Shown in pieces: positions 61,391 to 64,000 of a stretch of DNA of 64,000 bases. The notes under the pieces are model-generated. The model did no database searches. It saw only the letters and a list, made by a program, of their open reading frames with translations, and was not told the DNA's origin. Positions within the stretch are counted from its first letter, which is position 1; each line of letters opens with the position of its first letter. The position numbers and the translations under genes are program-made. This stretch comes from CAYNWT01 sp964450955 (GTDB lineage: Bacteria; Planctomycetota; Planctomycetia; Planctomycetales; Planctomycetaceae): contig CAYVFI010000003.1 in the NCBI GenBank assembly GCA_964450955.1, positions 62,001-126,000 on the forward strand. Direction: 5' to 3'.

Positions 61391-62647
61391 ATGCATTGGC
61401 CACTAGTCGGGTTACTTGCCACGGCTGCGCTGACAAACACATCAATCGCATGCCAACAGCAACACAGCCCACTTCAAGGCCTGCTTGTTGACTGGACGAC
61501 CGTTGACGCCGCGTTGGTCAAGGTTCTGTCTGTCAACGATGACTCCGGCCGCAACGGCGTGGTGATTCCCGCTGCAGCCTGGTCGTTCTTCCCGGAACTG
61601 CGCGAAGCAGATCGAACGCTGACGCGCCGATTTCCAACGGTGTGGAATCGAAACGGACGACTGCATTCTGAATCCACAATTTGGCGACAAGGCAACCGCG
61701 GGACAATAAGACGACTTACCTCACTTGGTTCGCAACGGCTGAATCAGAAACCCGCGAATGCGATATTGGTTCTGGGACGCTACAAAGATCGTTCGCGAGG
61801 TTACGCCGCTTGTGTCTTGTACCCCCGCGACAGACTTTACGAACCGACCCGTCGCTGGGCCGGAGTTGACACACCGCCGATTGCGAAGAATGCGTTCGCG
61901 TTGTTTCGCCGACTGGAAACACAAACCACCGCCAGCACACCCGCACGGTTGGCGTTTCTTAAGAAGTTTGATGTCATCAAATCCAAAGGGTATGTCACGA
62001 CACTGCGGTCCGGTTCCACCGGCATCGGGTACACGTTGGAAACGCTACTCGGACTGGAAGAGAACAACCATCCCGCCGGTGACTTTCAGGGCATGGAACT
62101 CAAGGCGTACCGAGACGGTGAGGGTGCGCTGGATGACAAAGAGAAAATGAACCTCTTTCTGAAAGAACCAAAATGGCTGGACGGCCTGAAAAGCGCTGAT
62201 CGCATTGTCGCCTACGGCTACGTCGATAAGAACGGCCGTGCTGCCATGTATTCAACGGTAACCGTGAAGGAAAATTCGCACGGATTTCGGTTCGAACCAG
62301 ACGAACCCAACCGCAAGCTGTTTTTGGTTTTCAAAGGAAAGCGAATCGCCTTCTGGTCCTTTGCGACACTCCAACAGCGGCTGACCGAAAAACACTCAGA
62401 GGCGGCTTTCGTGGCAGCGAAAACACGCGGTAAAGGCAAAGGCGAACAATTCTACTATCACACCGTCACCTGGTGTTCGCGTCCATCAATGGACGCACTG
62501 CTACCGCTAATCCGAGCCCGCGACGTGATGCTGGAACTTAGAATGCACGTCAAAGACAATGGCGGCACTCGTAACCACGGGACTGCATTCCGAGTTCATA
62601 AAAACAAACTTCCCGAACTCTACGCGGTGACAGTTCGGTGTCGGTAG
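61391..62647 (+). CDS. EcoRII-N/MvaI-BcnI-type restriction endonuclease
   Basis: The product is 418 residues if it starts at ATG 61391; the open frame begins at 61313 and the true start may lie further in, because the first 30 residues look like neither domain. Residues about 44-165 (VKVLSVNDDSGRNGVVIP, then FFPEL) resemble the EcoRII N-terminal B3-like effector DNA-binding domain. The C-terminal 230 residues match the MvaI/BcnI nuclease family: GSTGIGYTLETLLGLEENN, then D231-x4-E236-L-K238 (GDFQGMELK), and RNHGTAFRVHK near the end. It probably cleaves CC-containing short palindromes; the specificity is inference. No methyltransferase is nearby. Confidence 0.75.
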   Translation: MHWPLVGLLATAALTNTSIACQQQHSPLQGLLVDWTTVDAALVKVLSVNDDSGRNGVVIPAAAWSFFPELREADRTLTRRFPTVWNRNGRLHSESTIWRQGNRGTIRRLTSLGSQRLNQKPANAILVLGRYKDRSRGYAACVLYPRDRLYEPTRRWAGVDTPPIAKNAFALFRRLETQTTASTPARLAFLKKFDVIKSKGYVTTLRSGSTGIGYTLETLLGLEENNHPAGDFQGMELKAYRDGEGALDDKEKMNLFLKEPKWLDGLKSADRIVAYGYVDKNGRAAMYSTVTVKENSHGFRFEPDEPNRKLFLVFKGKRIAFWSFATLQQRLTEKHSEAAFVAAKTRGKGKGEQFYYHTVTWCSRPSMDALLPLIRARDVMLELRMHVKDNGGTRNHGTAFRVHKNKLPELYAVTVRCR

Positions 62648-62834
62648 TAGTAAACAGCCATCAGGCGCGAAGCGTACTTCCGTACTTCCGTCGTCTCAAC
62701 AGGGCGAGATGATTTACCGGTCAACCCGCATCGGTGGAATTCATGCCCACTTAAGCCAGACCACGACGTTCCATTGCGAGTTGGGAGCCTGGGTACAGTT
62801 TGTCCTATCCGGCTTCTCCAGACAGGCAGTTTCC

Positions 62835-63359
62835 ATGACCCGTTACCAACCGCAACGCGAGTTACCACCGTACTCATACGTGCCGGGCCAGTTTCCGCAC
62901 CCGCTTAGTCACCCGCAGGGTCACAGCTACGGTACCGAGGTCGACGAACCAATTGTTCCCGCCGAAGATTCCTGGGACAAATGCGGTAGTTATCTCTGGG
63001 GCGTCGACTTGTTTAACAATGGTTTCTACTGGGAAGCTCACGAAGCCTGGGAAACCGCGTGGATTGCTGCCGGTAGAAAAGGTGTGGTTGCCGATTTCCT
63101 GAAGTCCCTGATTAAGTTGGCAGCCGCCGGTGTCAAGGTTCGTGAGAATCGACCGACTGGCGTGCAGCGTCACGCGTTACGATGCATCCAACTACTTCGG
63201 CAGCTTGACAATCAGAATCAGTTCTTCGGGCTAAACGTTTCCGAACTCACGAAACTTGCGCGGTGGGTTTCCGGGCAGGCGGAGAGTCTTTGCAAGAAGG
63301 CTATTGACGATCCGAAGTTGGATTTGTTCGTCAACAAACTGGTTCTCAAGTTGCCCTAG
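62835..63359 (+). CDS. DUF309 protein
   Basis: The protein has 174 residues from ATG 62835; the frame is open from 62709. Residues about 55-120 form a DUF309 helical domain with the signature GVDLFNNGFYWEAHEAWE, containing the H-E-x-W-E motif, then GRKGVVADFLKSLIKLAAAGVK. The acidic/His cluster suggests metal binding, but no activity is established for the family as far as I know. The N-terminal 45 residues are Pro/His-rich. It converges with csrA, 21 nt apart. Confidence 0.82.
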   Translation: MTRYQPQRELPPYSYVPGQFPHPLSHPQGHSYGTEVDEPIVPAEDSWDKCGSYLWGVDLFNNGFYWEAHEAWETAWIAAGRKGVVADFLKSLIKLAAAGVKVRENRPTGVQRHALRCIQLLRQLDNQNQFFGLNVSELTKLARWVSGQAESLCKKAIDDPKLDLFVNKLVLKLP

Positions 63360-63380
63360 GCAGATCAAACGGTGCGGCGA

Positions 63381-63599
63381 CTAGGCGACACTAAGCTGCA
63401 GGGACTCAGCAATCTGAGCGAAGTCGGCTTGTTGTTCCCGCGCTTCGAAGTCAAATTCCAGCTCGCCGCGAGTCACCTGGACGTGCGATGGAGCAGAAAC
63501 GCCGATGCGAACGCGCGACTTTGAGATCGCGACGACTGTGATTTCGATTTCTCCGTCAATCACGATGCGTTCGTCAGTTTTGCGAGTAAGGACAAGCAT
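63381..63599 (-). CDS. csrA: Carbon storage regulator CsrA
   Basis: This 72-residue protein starts at ATG 63599, with AAGGA 7 nt upstream. CsrA is a homodimeric RNA-binding post-transcriptional regulator. The N-terminal MLVLTRKTDE strand contributes RNA-contacting L4 and R6. R44 (QVTRGEL) is the key second contact. The C-terminal helix contains EAREQQADFAQIAE. It would repress or stabilise mRNAs with GGA motifs near start codons. In many bacteria csrA neighbours flagellar genes; here it stands alone. Confidence 0.95.
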   Translation of the reverse strand: MLVLTRKTDERIVIDGEIEITVVAISKSRVRIGVSAPSHVQVTRGELEFDFEAREQQADFAQIAESLQLSVA

Positions 63600-63836
63600 G
63601 AGTCATTCCTTTGACAAGTGTTGGTGGTGATGTGATGCGATGCCTTAAACGAAACTTACTGAGTAAATCGTTTTTTTTGGAAGAAGTCTTGACGCTCACT
63701 ATCTTGTGCAAGCTGTGTATATACTCGATCTTCGCCAGTAGTACTCTAATTGAGGATAGCGGCAGTAATGGCCGGTGTTGAGCTTCCCGATCTTCGCAGA
63801 ATGTGCTACTTCACTTAAAGTGTGCCAACGCATCCG

Positions 63837-64000
63837 ATGGTCCGGTTTCCCACAGACCGGGTTTTCGGCAACACCTTTCCCCGTCATTGGCCCTGGGCCG
63901 CCAATGAACCATGGACGAACAAGCTCGTGTCAGTTCTGTTTGTTTTTGTAATAGCAGCGATCCTGTTCCTGATTGTCGTCTTCTCAGGAGAAGACGTCGG
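63837..64000 (+). CDS. Possible start of a membrane protein, cut by window edge
   Basis: An open frame begins at ATG 63837 and runs past the right edge. Its 54 visible residues end with a clear membrane-type segment (LVSVLFVFVIAAILFLIVVF) preceded by a Trp/Pro-rich stretch. A GTG at 63927 directly before that segment is an alternative start. No ribosome site is convincing. The hydrophobic segment supports coding, but the gene cannot be confirmed without sequence beyond 64000. Confidence 0.4.
   Translation, partial: MVRFPTDRVFGNTFPRHWPWAANEPWTNKLVSVLFVFVIAAILFLIVVFSGEDV

Noticed and set aside
63699..63887. 62-codon minus-strand frame at the right end
   Set aside because: Composition is unremarkable with no ribosome site, and it overlaps the more plausible open frame with a membrane segment on the plus strand.

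Overview
The window looks like chromosomal DNA of a planctomycete. The basis is protein families, not a database match: two very large exported proteins with an N-terminal arginine cluster followed by an LE-x-x-x-LL signature, a YTV-repeat cell-surface protein, two DUF3467 proteins, a release-factor-like GGQ protein, a shortened SecA paralogue and a PQQ-propeller protein. Order or genus cannot be fixed from the sequence; a Planctomycetaceae-like relative is plausible. I see no rRNA, tRNA, CRISPR array, transposase or prophage.

Left part (1-20.7 kb). The minus strand begins with the 5' portion of a giant surface protein running off the left edge. A plus-strand operon follows: a 48-residue basic protein, a polytopic membrane protein and a CpdA-like phosphoesterase. 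Then come a membrane-anchored parvulin-type isomerase with its own promoter and terminator, a Tat-exported TIM-barrel protein, scpB, an aminotransferase/isochorismatase pair, two planctomycete-type unknowns, a GGDEF cyclase and holB.

Middle (20.7-44 kb). A BNR/sortilin-type propeller protein, a release-factor-like gene overlapping a double-DUF3467 gene, a single-DUF3467 gene and the YTV protein are all on the minus strand. clpX follows on the plus strand with a strong terminator. Next are an RTX/Calx-beta giant protein and a SecA paralogue lacking its C-terminal third. A small membrane protein, a zinc-finger-less ClpX paralogue, a PNPOx-fold protein, aroA and rsmB run rightward and converge on a thioredoxin-trypsin fusion protein.

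Right part (43.7-64 kb). A C45-type NTN hydrolase and an EamA transporter precede a tight operon of two dynamin-like GTPases plus a B3/B4-domain protein. After these come a DUF434 protein, a small alpha-CTD-like HhH protein, fabH and thrS (with a good sigma70-type promoter), two exported unknowns, a Shewanella-like phosphatase, a divergent NRAMP-type transporter and a PQQ propeller. Next is a lone restriction endonuclease combining an apparent EcoRII-N-like effector domain with an MvaI/BcnI nuclease domain. A DUF309 protein, csrA and the start of a possible membrane protein close the window.

Housekeeping genes (scpB, holB, clpX, aroA, rsmB, fabH, thrS, csrA) are scattered singly among lineage-specific genes. 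The best candidates for unexplored biology are the tandem GTPase operon, the SecA/ClpX paralogues around 34-38 kb, the orphan restriction enzyme, the NRAMP-like protein without metal-site residues, and the giant protein with an erased metalloprotease site.
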